From NCBI GenBank assembly GCA_031553775.1, contig JAVBLA010000024.1:1-64000 (forward strand): 64,000 nucleotides of DNA. The letters are read 5' to 3'. The notes beneath the pieces were generated by a model. It did not search any database and was not told the origin of the DNA. It saw only the letters and a list, made by a program, of their open reading frames with translations. How positions within the stretch are numbered: position 1 is the stretch's first letter; every line of letters begins with the position of its first letter. Both the position numbers and the translations under genes were made by a program. Positions 24,559 through 35,100 of this stretch are shown one piece after another. The DNA comes from JAISFI01 sp031553775. Its GTDB lineage: Bacteria; Bacteroidota; Bacteroidia; Bacteroidales; Azobacteroidaceae.

Positions 24559-25879
24559 TTTTCTGTATTTTTATATCGGTTATTATATGAGAATTGAGAA
24601 TTCCGGCATCTACCATCTCTTTGACCAGGATCACTCCTTTCCGCTTGTCGGCTGTATGGAACAGCACAATATCACCTTTAGTACAAACAGGATGAGAAAT
24701 GGGTTCCCAAATGGTATTTTCCAATAAATAATCATCTTCCATCTCCAGAAAAGTCTCCGGGGTGATCTTATTTCCAACCTCTTTGTAAAAAACAGTATGA
24801 GAGGCATCCTGAATTGGCAGTAAAGGATAGAGTATACATGAATCCGGAGAAATAAATTTATTTAATGAGAAATTTTTATTCAGACCCAGGAATACAAGAT
24901 CAATTTCTTTTCCGGAAGTATATGAAATTTCCGTTTGAGTAAATATTTTTCTTCGTTTTGTTGAATAGCAGCAACCTATTATTTCTGAAGCCGTATTGAT
25001 TCCAAAACAAACATTACGATGAATTCGTAGATTATGGTTCTGGCGGATCGTTATGTTTTGAGAAACCGTCCGGATTTGTTTTCCATTCCCGATATGCATA
25101 TTTACCTGGTAGTTTCCCGGTAAATGAAAGAATATCTCTGTTTTTTCACAGGCAGGATTTGCCAACCGGGCACCGGAGCAATCCCATGAAATGGTTTCTG
25201 TCCCCTGTAAATCAGCAATTAATTCAGCTGTCAGCGGAGCTTCATAATCCTCATCTTCCCAGGAAGGATAGATCCCGAATGTACCTGCAAGTTCCGGCAT
25301 TACGGTAATTTTGTCCGATATAGTAAATATTTTGCTACCGTTATCAATACGGAGTGATACCATGTGAACTCCTGCCTGCGGGAAAGTAATATCCGGAGGA
25401 TGTTTCCCTGTAAACTTCGCAGGCTCTCCTCCCTCGAAGATCCATTCATAGGTAGTTCCTCCGGTAGAAAAGTTCGTGAATTTCACTTCTGCCGGAGCGT
25501 AACAGTTGATTACCGGTTTCCAGTTAAAACCGGTTGTAACGGCACTATCTACCTGTATATACAAGGTTTTTGAAAGCCGGGAAGCATCGTTTGCCGCTTC
25601 CAGAACAATTGCATGTTTACCCGGAGTATCAAAACGGACTACCGGAGGATGTTTTCCTGTGAAAACCGAGGGGACTCCTCCTTCAAATCTCCAATGAAAT
25701 TCCCGGGCATATTCCGAATGGTTCTCTATGGAGACATATAAGGGGGAAGTATGATTCCGGTCCTTTACATTCAGAGAGATATTGATCTCCACAGGAATAA
25801 TCTGTTCCTCCGGCAGGCATCCTGCTCCACACCCGCCTATTACAATAAACAGCGTTCGAAGCAATAATTTACAGTTCAT
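24551..25879 (-). CDS. PKD-repeat lipoprotein of the surface locus
   Basis: 442 residues with a lipoprotein signal (Cys17 or Cys21 in GGCGAGC). Three consecutive PKD-like domains span about residues 30-285; the first two share FTGKHPPxVxF followed by GxHxVxL, and the third carries a diverged EIFFHLPGNYQVNMHI. The C-terminal 150 residues are a unique domain with SGKEIDLVFLGLNKNFSL and KGDIVLFHTADKRKGVI. PKD domains bind proteins or glycans on surface proteins. The gene starts 15 nt after the 257-residue lipoprotein gene and overlaps the barrel gene. Probably outer-membrane attached, possibly a partner of the barrel. Confidence 0.78.
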   Translation of the reverse strand: MNCKLLLRTLFIVIGGCGAGCLPEEQIIPVEINISLNVKDRNHTSPLYVSIENHSEYAREFHWRFEGGVPSVFTGKHPPVVRFDTPGKHAIVLEAANDASRLSKTLYIQVDSAVTTGFNWKPVINCYAPAEVKFTNFSTGGTTYEWIFEGGEPAKFTGKHPPDITFPQAGVHMVSLRIDNGSKIFTISDKITVMPELAGTFGIYPSWEDEDYEAPLTAELIADLQGTETISWDCSGARLANPACEKTEIFFHLPGNYQVNMHIGNGKQIRTVSQNITIRQNHNLRIHRNVCFGINTASEIIGCCYSTKRRKIFTQTEISYTSGKEIDLVFLGLNKNFSLNKFISPDSCILYPLLPIQDASHTVFYKEVGNKITPETFLEMEDDYLLENTIWEPISHPVCTKGDIVLFHTADKRKGVILVKEMVDAGILNSHIITDIKIQKND

Positions 25880-25894
25880 ACCATGTGGTTTTAA

Positions 25895-26668
25895 TTATCT
25901 GATATGCACATACTCAATAAAAGATACGGACTTATCTCCATAATCATCTTCATATTGAATTTCCACAGGGTATCCGGATTCGTTGTAGGTATATCCGGAT
26001 GTTTCCCTATATGTGTAGGCATCATGGGTACTTGCCTTTACCAGTACATTATTTACCCGGTGCTGGTATTTATGCAGGAATATGAAAAAAGTCCAGTCAG
26101 GCATATTGATCCGGCTGCAAATACCAGGGTGATTATCATACCGGTATGTATTGACATATAAACGATTCCGGAAGCTGATGGAATCTACGGAAATATTCCC
26201 TGCCGGATCGTATAAAAGACCGGTAACTTCTGTCTGATCGACTACCATCCGGAATAATCTCTCTTTGTTGTCTACAAAAAGACTGTCTTTCGGGTAAGTG
26301 TGGCCATCAGATCCTGTATATTCCTGCAATATCAGGTTTCCTTTATAGGTATAGCGGTATTTTTCTATCCATGTGTAGTTTCCCTGTATGGTTTGTTTCT
26401 CCACTTTATCTACCTTTCCGTCTTTATTGTAGGTAATAGATGTAATTGCTTTTCCCCCATAATAAACATATTCATAAACTACGCAACGACTTTGCGTATC
26501 ATAAACAAACGACTCTGTTTCAGATATACCGTTTCTGTCGCAGGTGATTTTTACCGGAAGAAAGATTCCGCAATTGTCTTCCGGATCATTATCTATACAA
26601 GAAGACAGAAAGACCGGTGCCATCAGGCAAATAATCGGCAAAGCCGACAAAAATTTCATTTTTTTCAT
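25895..26668 (-). CDS. DUF4595-like lipoprotein of the surface locus
   Basis: 257 residues. Signal peptide with lipobox LSSC followed by IDNDPEDN. The mature protein consists of repeating short strands with YNKDGKVDKVEK, YTYKGNLILQEY, YDPAGNISVDS and YNESGYPVEIQYEDD units. This YD/RHS-like pattern is seen in Bacteroides lipoproteins of the DUF4595 type; the family is assigned by pattern only. ATG at 26668 used (another at 26659). Both flanking genes are co-directional, 65 nt upstream and 15 nt downstream, supporting one operon. Confidence 0.7.
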   Translation of the reverse strand: MKKMKFLSALPIICLMAPVFLSSCIDNDPEDNCGIFLPVKITCDRNGISETESFVYDTQSRCVVYEYVYYGGKAITSITYNKDGKVDKVEKQTIQGNYTWIEKYRYTYKGNLILQEYTGSDGHTYPKDSLFVDNKERLFRMVVDQTEVTGLLYDPAGNISVDSISFRNRLYVNTYRYDNHPGICSRINMPDWTFFIFLHKYQHRVNNVLVKASTHDAYTYRETSGYTYNESGYPVEIQYEDDYGDKSVSFIEYVHIR

Positions 26669-26733
26669 TTTTAAAATAATTAATTGGTTAAATATTCAAC
26701 AGGTGCTTATAAATCACTAAACTTATACATACA

Positions 26734-29700
26734 CTAATAAACTATTATTTTTGCCGGTATCTGTGCTGATAATGTTTCAAGTACCAACACATAGGTACCC
26801 GGTGCCAGGTAGATATGATAAGGAATGTTATAAATGTCCGAACCTTCTTTCTTGAGGTCCTGCAACACCCGGCCTGTTCCCGGATGGATCAATCGCAAAC
26901 GGACCGGGGCTTCTTTTTCCAGTAAAATAGTGGCAGTAAACTGTCCCTGGTTAGGATTCGGACTGACTACATATTGTTTGATCAATGGTTGAAAAAGGGG
27001 ATCCCGGTTATAAAAATATTCCGGTTCCACAACAGTTAGTATTTTATAGCTTTCTTCATAGCACTGGCCGGTATAAGTGCGTCGTCCTACCATGAATTGT
27101 CCATTTTCAGAAATGATGATTTTCAGGATATGATTACCTTCTTCTACTATTTCCAGGGCAGGATCGGGGTTGTACAACCACTCAGCCTGCTCCGGATCCG
27201 GATCGCTGATGTCTACCAGTACTATCGTATCATTCCTGAAAGTTGTGGATGAAACGATAAATTCTGAACGGACAATAGTTGATGGTAGCTGATAGACAGA
27301 CAGTGTATCGCAGGCCCGGCAATTCCGGTTATCGGATATTTGCAGGATATATAAGCCTCTATCTGTCACTGTTATTTTTTCTCCGGTGGAAAAATACTTT
27401 CCGTCCTTAGTCCACAAGAAATCAATTGCATCACCTGTGATTTGCGGAAAAACGATCAGTGACTGACCGGCACATAAAGTTCGGTCTTCCCCTATATTCA
27501 GTTCTAAAGGTGGCGGGTCTTCCAGTATAAATTCCCGGAGAAGTACACAGCCATTCCGGTCCTTCACCTCCAGGTGATATATGCCGGCAGACAAGCCGGA
27601 AATACAGGGTGTTGTTTGTCCCGTATGCCATTGATATGTATAATCAGGCACACCTCCGGAAAGATCGACTGCAATACTTCCATCTTCCGATCGATGGCAT
27701 ACCGGCTGTTCCACACTATATTGTAACTTCATCTGTTCCGGGGAATCTACATGGACTGTCGTTTCCCTGAAACAACCACGGGCATCACTTACTTTAACCC
27801 AATAAGTACCGATTCCGGCTCGGAACAAAGTATCTCCGATCTCACCTGTATTCCATTCAAACAGATAAGGAGTTGTTCCACCGGAGGCTGTTACATGTAT
27901 TTTTTCCGAATGACCATCACTACAACTTATCACAGCATGAGAAGGTACAGGCACAATCTCATCCGGTTGTTCCAGATGAAAAATCCCGGTTGTATCCACA
28001 TTGTTATTTTTGTCACTTACAATCAGGAAATAATCGCCTGCGGACAGTTGATCCCAAATGCTGTCATTCGGTTCTAGCCGGTCTTTTACTTCATTTCCGT
28101 CGAGTTCTTTCCAGCGATACCTGTAGGGAAGGCCATTCTCAAAGGGAATGCCCCCTTGTACACGGGCAGATAGCTCTCCGTCTTTCCATCCGTGACAACT
28201 AACCACATGGGTTTCTTCTATGGTGGTAAGCAGAGGTTCAGGTTCAACGAGAATGAATGTATCCCGTAAAATACATCCTTGCCTATCGGAAAAATAAGCA
28301 CTGGAGTAATTACGGTCGGTAACTTCCATTGTATAGATGCCCTGTCCCAGAGCAGGTAAAAAGCTGTAAAATTCCCGATCTGCAGCAAAACTGTGGTAAG
28401 ATTTTCCGCTGAGATCTTCTCCCGATTCATTCTTCCAGACCACATCATAAAAACCAGCTGTATCCACGGTTCCTCCGCCAATAGAGACTTCCAATGAGCC
28501 GTCTTTTCTAGCATATCCCAGGGGATGGATGACAGAGCAGTCTATTTTGTGGATGGCCTGTTCCGGTTGCGATATCATGATTTCACCCAACACCTTATTT
28601 CCTTTGATATCTTTTTCGAAGCAACCATTTCCATCGGTTAGATAAAACAAATATTCTCCGGCCGGAAGCCGGTCTATTTTACATACGGAATCTTCCGGTA
28701 ATTGAAAACGAATGGTTTCAAACTCAGGATCTGCGATCTCTGCCCAATGAATGGAATAGTTTTTCACTCCGCCCCAGGCACTGATGGAAAATGCACCATC
28801 CATTCCACCGAAACAATGCACATCCCGAAGAATATTTGCATTAAAAGTTACCGGTAGCGGACTTTGAATCAAAGCTTTTACCTGATGCCTTGCCGATCCG
28901 CTGTAAGTTGTTTTTTGCCGGTAAAAACCGGCAACCCGGATATCGTATAATCCCGGGGAAAGATTAGTGATCACAACAGAATCTGCGGCATAGGGATATT
29001 CATAATATAACACTTTGTGATTATAATATACTTCCATCTTTTCTTCTGCTATCAGAGAACGGTCGAAATAAACGATCAACTGTCCGTTTTCTTCATCATG
29101 ACACTTGTTGGGAAGCACTTTCACTGTTTTAATAAAAGGAGATGCATAACGTTCACTCAAAGTAATAATATTAGAATAATCCATTTCCTTAACGGTTTTC
29201 AGGGTTTGATACTTCAACCGGATCATTGTTTGAGAATTGGTTTGCTTCAGGCGGGATTCTGCCAATCCGGCACCATAAATATCCACTGCAGAAAAACGGA
29301 TTACCGAATCGCCCTGAAAAGCTTGCGGGAGTAAGCTCCAGGTAATTCCGTTATCCCCGGAATACTCCCAGAGATACACATCCCTGTGATACCCTGATGG
29401 AGCGGCAACTCTAATCTGTTCATCGAAGGGAAGCAGCCGGCTTTCATCTCCCCGGTAAGCAATCCGGATATCTTTCGGATAAATGACAATATCGAGGTAA
29501 CCATACCAGATTTTATACAATCTCCTGTGGGGAGCATATGATTCGCAGGAAGAATCATCACAATAAGAAATCTGCTGGTAATTGATTGGTTCATTAACAC
29601 TCTGTATAGACTGATAGATCCATTCTCCATCATCATTAGATGCATTTTTCAGGCCATATTTGCTGTACATATTGATTCCCGTTAACCGTTGTTGCATGTT

Positions 29701-29949
29701 GTATGTTTTGGTTACGCTCCAATATATCCAGTTATTTTTGTCTGTTCCGTATAAATCGTAATCCAATACTACCTCACCATAATAATCATCGTTGATGTGG
29801 TGAAGAATAACCAGCTTACTACCATCTCTTGCTGTCCTGCTCTCATAGTGCACCATTCCCCCGGAAAGTCTGACGCCCCATTCTCCCGACTGGGAATATA
29901 CAGTAGCAGTACAAATAAAAAACAGAATAACGCATTTTATTTTTTCCAT
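26734..29949 (-). CDS. SprB-repeat surface protein with T9SS sorting domain
   Basis: About 1071 residues. Signal peptide MEKIKCVILFFICTATVYSQ; the alternative ATG at 29958 overlaps the upstream stop. The first ~360 residues are unique and rich in Tyr. From about 370 to 830 there are roughly five SprB-type repeats of the pattern (V/I)xCxGxxDGxxxVxxxGG followed by YxxxW and GxYxxxVxDxxGC, e.g. SVEQPVCHRSEDGSIAVDLS. An Ig-like unit follows. The end has a type A T9SS sorting domain (VSPNPNQGQFTATI, then GTYVLVLET and a final basic strand). SprB is the gliding adhesin of Flavobacterium; here the repeats indicate a long secreted adhesin-like fibre, not gliding as such. Confidence 0.85.
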   Translation of the reverse strand: MEKIKCVILFFICTATVYSQSGEWGVRLSGGMVHYESRTARDGSKLVILHHINDDYYGEVVLDYDLYGTDKNNWIYWSVTKTYNMQQRLTGINMYSKYGLKNASNDDGEWIYQSIQSVNEPINYQQISYCDDSSCESYAPHRRLYKIWYGYLDIVIYPKDIRIAYRGDESRLLPFDEQIRVAAPSGYHRDVYLWEYSGDNGITWSLLPQAFQGDSVIRFSAVDIYGAGLAESRLKQTNSQTMIRLKYQTLKTVKEMDYSNIITLSERYASPFIKTVKVLPNKCHDEENGQLIVYFDRSLIAEEKMEVYYNHKVLYYEYPYAADSVVITNLSPGLYDIRVAGFYRQKTTYSGSARHQVKALIQSPLPVTFNANILRDVHCFGGMDGAFSISAWGGVKNYSIHWAEIADPEFETIRFQLPEDSVCKIDRLPAGEYLFYLTDGNGCFEKDIKGNKVLGEIMISQPEQAIHKIDCSVIHPLGYARKDGSLEVSIGGGTVDTAGFYDVVWKNESGEDLSGKSYHSFAADREFYSFLPALGQGIYTMEVTDRNYSSAYFSDRQGCILRDTFILVEPEPLLTTIEETHVVSCHGWKDGELSARVQGGIPFENGLPYRYRWKELDGNEVKDRLEPNDSIWDQLSAGDYFLIVSDKNNNVDTTGIFHLEQPDEIVPVPSHAVISCSDGHSEKIHVTASGGTTPYLFEWNTGEIGDTLFRAGIGTYWVKVSDARGCFRETTVHVDSPEQMKLQYSVEQPVCHRSEDGSIAVDLSGGVPDYTYQWHTGQTTPCISGLSAGIYHLEVKDRNGCVLLREFILEDPPPLELNIGEDRTLCAGQSLIVFPQITGDAIDFLWTKDGKYFSTGEKITVTDRGLYILQISDNRNCRACDTLSVYQLPSTIVRSEFIVSSTTFRNDTIVLVDISDPDPEQAEWLYNPDPALEIVEEGNHILKIIISENGQFMVGRRTYTGQCYEESYKILTVVEPEYFYNRDPLFQPLIKQYVVSPNPNQGQFTATILLEKEAPVRLRLIHPGTGRVLQDLKKEGSDIYNIPYHIYLAPGTYVLVLETLSAQIPAKIIVY

Positions 29950-29950
29950 T

Positions 29951-32056
29951 TCATTCATATTTAAGGGTTAAACTTTGTGGTTTACAGGAACGTTTATCTT
30001 TTGTCAACAGAATGATATCATATCGATAAGTGCTTGCCGGATAAAGGTCTTCATCCAGTATTTTAGTTATATCTGCAGATAATTCTTTCCATAAAAAACC
30101 CGGTTTTCCCTGCACAGACTTATAAATACGAAAAGCAACCGCTTCCGGATGGCGTTGCCAGGCCAGCTCTATGTATCCGTTTTTCCTATCGGCATAGGCT
30201 GTGAAATTGTTCACCTTCAGTATTGTTTTAGAGATTTGCACACATATATTCATCTCCGTAGGAGAAGAGGATATATTATTGGCTGGATCTATTGCCAGTA
30301 CACGGTATTCATAACAACCTGAACGAGGTAGTCTATCCGTATGAGATTGTTGCTTCTTATCTCCGATAAACACAGTCACCGGATCGAGCATACTTCCGGA
30401 TTCTTTCCGGAGCAAATAATAGGTTGCCTGGTCGGTTTCATCTGTTATCCAGGAAATTGTTACTTGTCCCTCCTCTCCTATCTTATAGTCTGTAAAAACA
30501 GGTTCTGCCGGAGGAATTTTATCGGGCTTCAAGGCTAAAAAAACGGGAGAAAGATTCGACTCATTATAACGGAAATCAACAGAAGAAACGGCATAATATA
30601 CCTTTTGATTGATGGTTTTCAATGACAAGGTATCCATATATTCATGTTTTGTCAGGATTTGAGGGGTGAGTACAGACATTTCATCACCCTCCGTAAAAGA
30701 GCGGAATACCCGGTAACCTCTCAGGTCATTCTCATGGTTGGGGCTCCAGGATAAATGAGCAATTCCTATGGTGTCTATTTGTACTAATAAATTTTCAGGA
30801 ATCATTGGAGGGATGGAATCGATCTGTCGAACCAGGAAAGGCAGTGATATTCTTTTTTCTCCCCGGATGGTATGGGCAGTAAGCACCCAATAATCGCTTT
30901 CCCGGGTCACCGGAAAAGTCCACTCCCTGGCATCCGGTGATATGTATGCAACAATAGGGGAATCGATGTCCTGTAATTCTTCTCTGCCCTCTATACTGAA
31001 TGAGACTACTTCTTCCGGGGATTCACAAGTCAGTTTCCAGGAAAGGTTTACCTGATTCCGGCCTATAAATTCCCCTGAAATTATTTCCGGCATACAGATT
31101 TCCGCGGGCATCCCTACTCCTTTTACGGATTTGGAAGGAGGTCCTTCCCTTCCAAAAGAGTCGATGCCCCGGATCCTGTAAATATAAACGGTTTGGTTAT
31201 CCTCCAAAGAATCGGTAAAAAATATTTCCTGCATAGAAGTGAGGGCGGTAAGTGGCAATTCCGTTATCCGGAAAAAACGTTCCTCCGGTATGGTTTCCGA
31301 TATGTTCTCAGCTTCATCTACGGAAAAGGCAGCTCTTTCCACATGATAGGAATGGTATTCTCCTGATAATGTTCCGTAATTCCAGATCAGTAAAACTGAC
31401 CGGTTCCCAAAAACAGCTTCAGGAGGCATCGGTTGAGAAAAAGATTTCCGCAAAGCGGTTTCTATCCATACAACAGCGGTATCTGCAGATGTTCGCCGGG
31501 GCTTATTGATAAATACCCGGTACAAATAGCTGCAACTATCGGATATTTGTTGATCCTCCCACCCCCAACCGGCCAGTAAAGCTGCCTGGAAATCATATTC
31601 CGCCATGAATACCAATGTCAGAAAACGCTGTTGAAGTTCTTCTGCCCGGTTGATTATTCTGGCAATCCCCTTTGACTGATTTCCTTCCAGACTGAAACGT
31701 TCTCCATACAGAGCCTGTGCGATTACGGCTGCATAATCGGATTGCCGGATATAATCTGTCCATTTCTCCGGTTTTGCAGGGAATAAAACACTTCCTGCAG
31801 GGAGTTCTTTAGACGGATAATCATGCCATCCGGATGTATCTTTCACCACATATTTTTCCAGAACATATCCGTATTTTTTTCCATCCAGCCAGGAGAGTTC
31901 ATCTACTGGTGCCCAACGAATTAAAATACTGCTTTCGGTTACACAAGCCTTTATTTTCAGATGAGCATCCGGTTCTGCATGTATTTCTGTTGCATAGGTA
32001 TTTACAACAAAAGTCGTCCATAGCAGGCTGATTAAATGGTGGGGGGTGAAGGTCAT
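29951..32056 (-). CDS. multi-fibronectin type III secreted protein of the surface locus
   Basis: 701 residues with a signal peptide (MTFTPHHLISLLWTTF, cut near ATE). Several fibronectin type III-like domains can be traced: residues about 30-100 (IRWAPVDELSWLDGKKYGYVLEK-type strand pattern), 210-310, 325-410, 415-510 (AHLSWSPNHENDLRGYRVF), 515-605 (VTISWITDETDQATYYLL) and 615-700 (IELAWQRHPEAVAFRIY). No catalytic motif and no clear T9SS C-terminal domain is seen. It ends 1 nt before, or overlaps by 8 bp, the start of the SprB-repeat gene, indicating translational coupling. Probably an extracellular scaffold. Confidence 0.78.
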   Translation of the reverse strand: MTFTPHHLISLLWTTFVVNTYATEIHAEPDAHLKIKACVTESSILIRWAPVDELSWLDGKKYGYVLEKYVVKDTSGWHDYPSKELPAGSVLFPAKPEKWTDYIRQSDYAAVIAQALYGERFSLEGNQSKGIARIINRAEELQQRFLTLVFMAEYDFQAALLAGWGWEDQQISDSCSYLYRVFINKPRRTSADTAVVWIETALRKSFSQPMPPEAVFGNRSVLLIWNYGTLSGEYHSYHVERAAFSVDEAENISETIPEERFFRITELPLTALTSMQEIFFTDSLEDNQTVYIYRIRGIDSFGREGPPSKSVKGVGMPAEICMPEIISGEFIGRNQVNLSWKLTCESPEEVVSFSIEGREELQDIDSPIVAYISPDAREWTFPVTRESDYWVLTAHTIRGEKRISLPFLVRQIDSIPPMIPENLLVQIDTIGIAHLSWSPNHENDLRGYRVFRSFTEGDEMSVLTPQILTKHEYMDTLSLKTINQKVYYAVSSVDFRYNESNLSPVFLALKPDKIPPAEPVFTDYKIGEEGQVTISWITDETDQATYYLLRKESGSMLDPVTVFIGDKKQQSHTDRLPRSGCYEYRVLAIDPANNISSSPTEMNICVQISKTILKVNNFTAYADRKNGYIELAWQRHPEAVAFRIYKSVQGKPGFLWKELSADITKILDEDLYPASTYRYDIILLTKDKRSCKPQSLTLKYE

Positions 32057-32152
32057 AATTGAAAAATTAAAAATTGAGAATCGTTAGATCGGCCTTAGCC
32101 AGTTGAAAATTAGTTATGGTGATTTTTGATTGAAAATGATATTTGTTTTGGT

Positions 32153-35100
32153 TTATTCTCTCCAGTCGATCGGATTATGGTAATCCAGGTCTTTTGTTGT
32201 TCCGGGCTGACCTCCCGGCAAAACATAGCTGAATCTGACAACATAAGATCCTTTGGGAATAAATGGGAAATAGCTGTCAATGAGAAATTTCCATTGGGCA
32301 AGGTATCCCGTATGCAGGAAGCTATTGATTACCTGAGTTTTCAGATCGTGATAATCCTGCTGATAATATAGCGGCAGGGAATAAATGTAAGGCCATGTAT
32401 GTAGAAACTCCGGTTGATATATTCCTGAAGAAACGGCATACAGGTAGCCATCCAGTAACGGAACAGCCCTGACAGGTGGGACTCCCAGCACATCCGGCAA
32501 ACGGTTCCGGATCGTAATACCGGGATACGGATACCAATCATAAATCAAAGGTTTGATATCTTTCAGGAAGTAGGCATCGTTGAGTAGTGCTTCCGCCTGT
32601 ACCAATGGCAATCCGGCAGTATGGACCGTACCAGTGAGTTCTGCCTGATCCAATAATTCGGATGTGGTTTCTGTTTGCAGCAACAGCGAGCGGATATCCG
32701 AATTGACATACCTGGTTGTTCCCGTTAATTGCATATCACTCAATTTTTCCTCAAAAGTAGCATAACGGGAGCTTTCAAAGCGGTAGTTTAATAACTCCAT
32801 GGAACCGGACTGGCTGATCCTTTGTGCCATTTTCTGCTTGAATAATAATTCGTAATCTGCTCCATTTTCCTGATCTTCCAGCACAATTTTCTGAGCTACA
32901 ATATGATCCTCATCAATTGTTTCCTCCGGACTTTCTGCTCCTTGTTCCTCGTCCATCGATTCATTTTCATCTTCCCCGTCCCACTCGGAAGCAGCTGCCA
33001 GGCGAAGGTAATACCGGGATTCTCTTCCCATTTTTTCAGGAAAGGAAAAAGTAATCCGGGCCTGGGCTTCATCGTAGGTAAAAGAGCTTGGAACTGTTTT
33101 AACTCCCTGTCTCGTACATTTAGCCTGATACACAAATCCTTCCGGGAAAAGATAGCGCTGTCCTTTTTTCAACTGGATGTAACCGGTAGCCGATTCATTC
33201 TGATAAAAATTCTTCTGATCTACTACCGGATAACAATAGGCAATATTTGTAAGCGGAATACGATCGGGTGCATTTCCTGTTTTGAAAGATACTTTTTTGG
33301 TTTCCACAGCATCTTTTCCGCTTTGACGCACCACTTGCCAATTTCCGTTTGCATATTCTTCGAATCTCACCGATACGGAAGCAAACCATTGTGTTTTAGG
33401 CGACAGGATCTCTTTGGAGATAAAAGTTGCTTCGTCTTTTTTAGTATTCCAACGGATGTTTCCTTCCACCAATTGTCCGGAGGCATTTTTAACCACAAAC
33501 TCTGCCAATTGAATCCGGTATGTTCTGGTACCGGATTCATCATCCAGGTTGAATGCTTTACCGACAGGCATGCTGAATGTAGCCTGAGGAGAGGTAAATA
33601 CATCCACTTCTCCCGATTGATTGGGACTGAGGTCGCTGATCATCGGCATCTCCACCGGAGAATATTCTCCATCTGCCCGAACAATTTTACAATCGTCACC
33701 CAGGCTTATTTTCATACGCATCCGTCCTTCCAGCAGACCTCCCAGTATATTGACCTCCACTGCCATATAGCCTCCAAACCAGGTTGGATTGGGTAGTTTT
33801 GCCTGTAACAAAGCAGCTGTAGCTCCCCGGATGACCGGTATCGTTTTTTTTAATCCCAGGATTTTGATATTCACTCCCAGTTCGCCGAGCAAAGCAGCAT
33901 AACATTGTCCATTGGCATACCAGCCGTCTATCCCTATTTTTTCATTTTTTCCTTCGCAGTAATAATCGCTGTAATCTTTAAGCATCAAATCAAAACCCAA
34001 CTCAGATGCAAAACGGGCATAGAGGATCAGGAAATTCATATTTCCGGTATCAAAAGAGAGGTTAGAGCCAAAGGCAAATCCTTTTCCAAGTCCTATCTGA
34101 TCGAGATCCTTAGTATATCCGACTTCTTCGGCAGAAAGACCAAGTATTTGGGTGACCAATGCCGGAGGTGCAGGAGAAACCGGAATATCGTCACCAATCA
34201 TCAGGTATGAACCTGACTGCACTGAGAATTTTCCGAAGCCGACCTGCAATCCGATAGGATGTGCCGGTGTTCCTGCATGTATATACCATTTTCCGGGAGA
34301 AATATGCAGGCAGGCGGCACCGGCAGCATCGCCGGCACCTGTACCATGGATTAATCCACCGGCCACATTTACACTCAGGCTGAAATTGGCATCAAAACTT
34401 CGGGTTGGAAAATCGTATTCCATGGTCAGGTATGCCGTAATACCGTCTTTTTTCTTTTTGGCAGGATACACCATCTGAGCGATTTCCGATCCGCTCAATC
34501 CTTTGGGTAAGCGGGAACTTAGGGATTCACTCATATCGTTGAAATTTTGGGCAGCCTGTGTATAGAGTTCACGGACATTGTCGAAGACTTCGACGCGATC
34601 CATCAGTTTTAGCTGTCCGTAAAAACGGGTTTTACCAATACCTCCTCCATTCAGGAAACAAACTTCAAAAAGAGCATTGCCATTGGCAATTTTCTTGTCC
34701 GCTACGGAAAAAGACATTCCGGCACGGATACCCAAACCACATTTTTCATCCGGAACATATGTCGTCTTTCCCAAAGGATCTCCTTTTGCCCTGACTTTAT
34801 AATAAGCTCCTCCGCAAAAACCGTTAATTGATAAAGGTCCGACAGGAATTCCGGGAAATCCGGCATCTCCTTCTACAAACCAATACCGGAGACTATCTTT
34901 ACAGCCGAAATGAGCACTGGCTTTCAATTTCAGTTCATCCGACAAGATGTTAAAGCGAGCCTCCAACGAACCACCTATATAATCTCCGTACTCCTTGTCG
35001 TCTTCTTCCAACAAAAGACTTCCACTCAACGTAAAACCTTGCAAAGCAATGCTGTCCAGTATGATCTTATCAAGATCAAAACCCTTATATTTCCAATGTT

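Noticed and set aside
32903..33796. 297-codon plus-strand frame inside the 1489-residue protein gene
   Set aside because: Antisense shadow of a continuous large gene with a signal peptide; no independent support.
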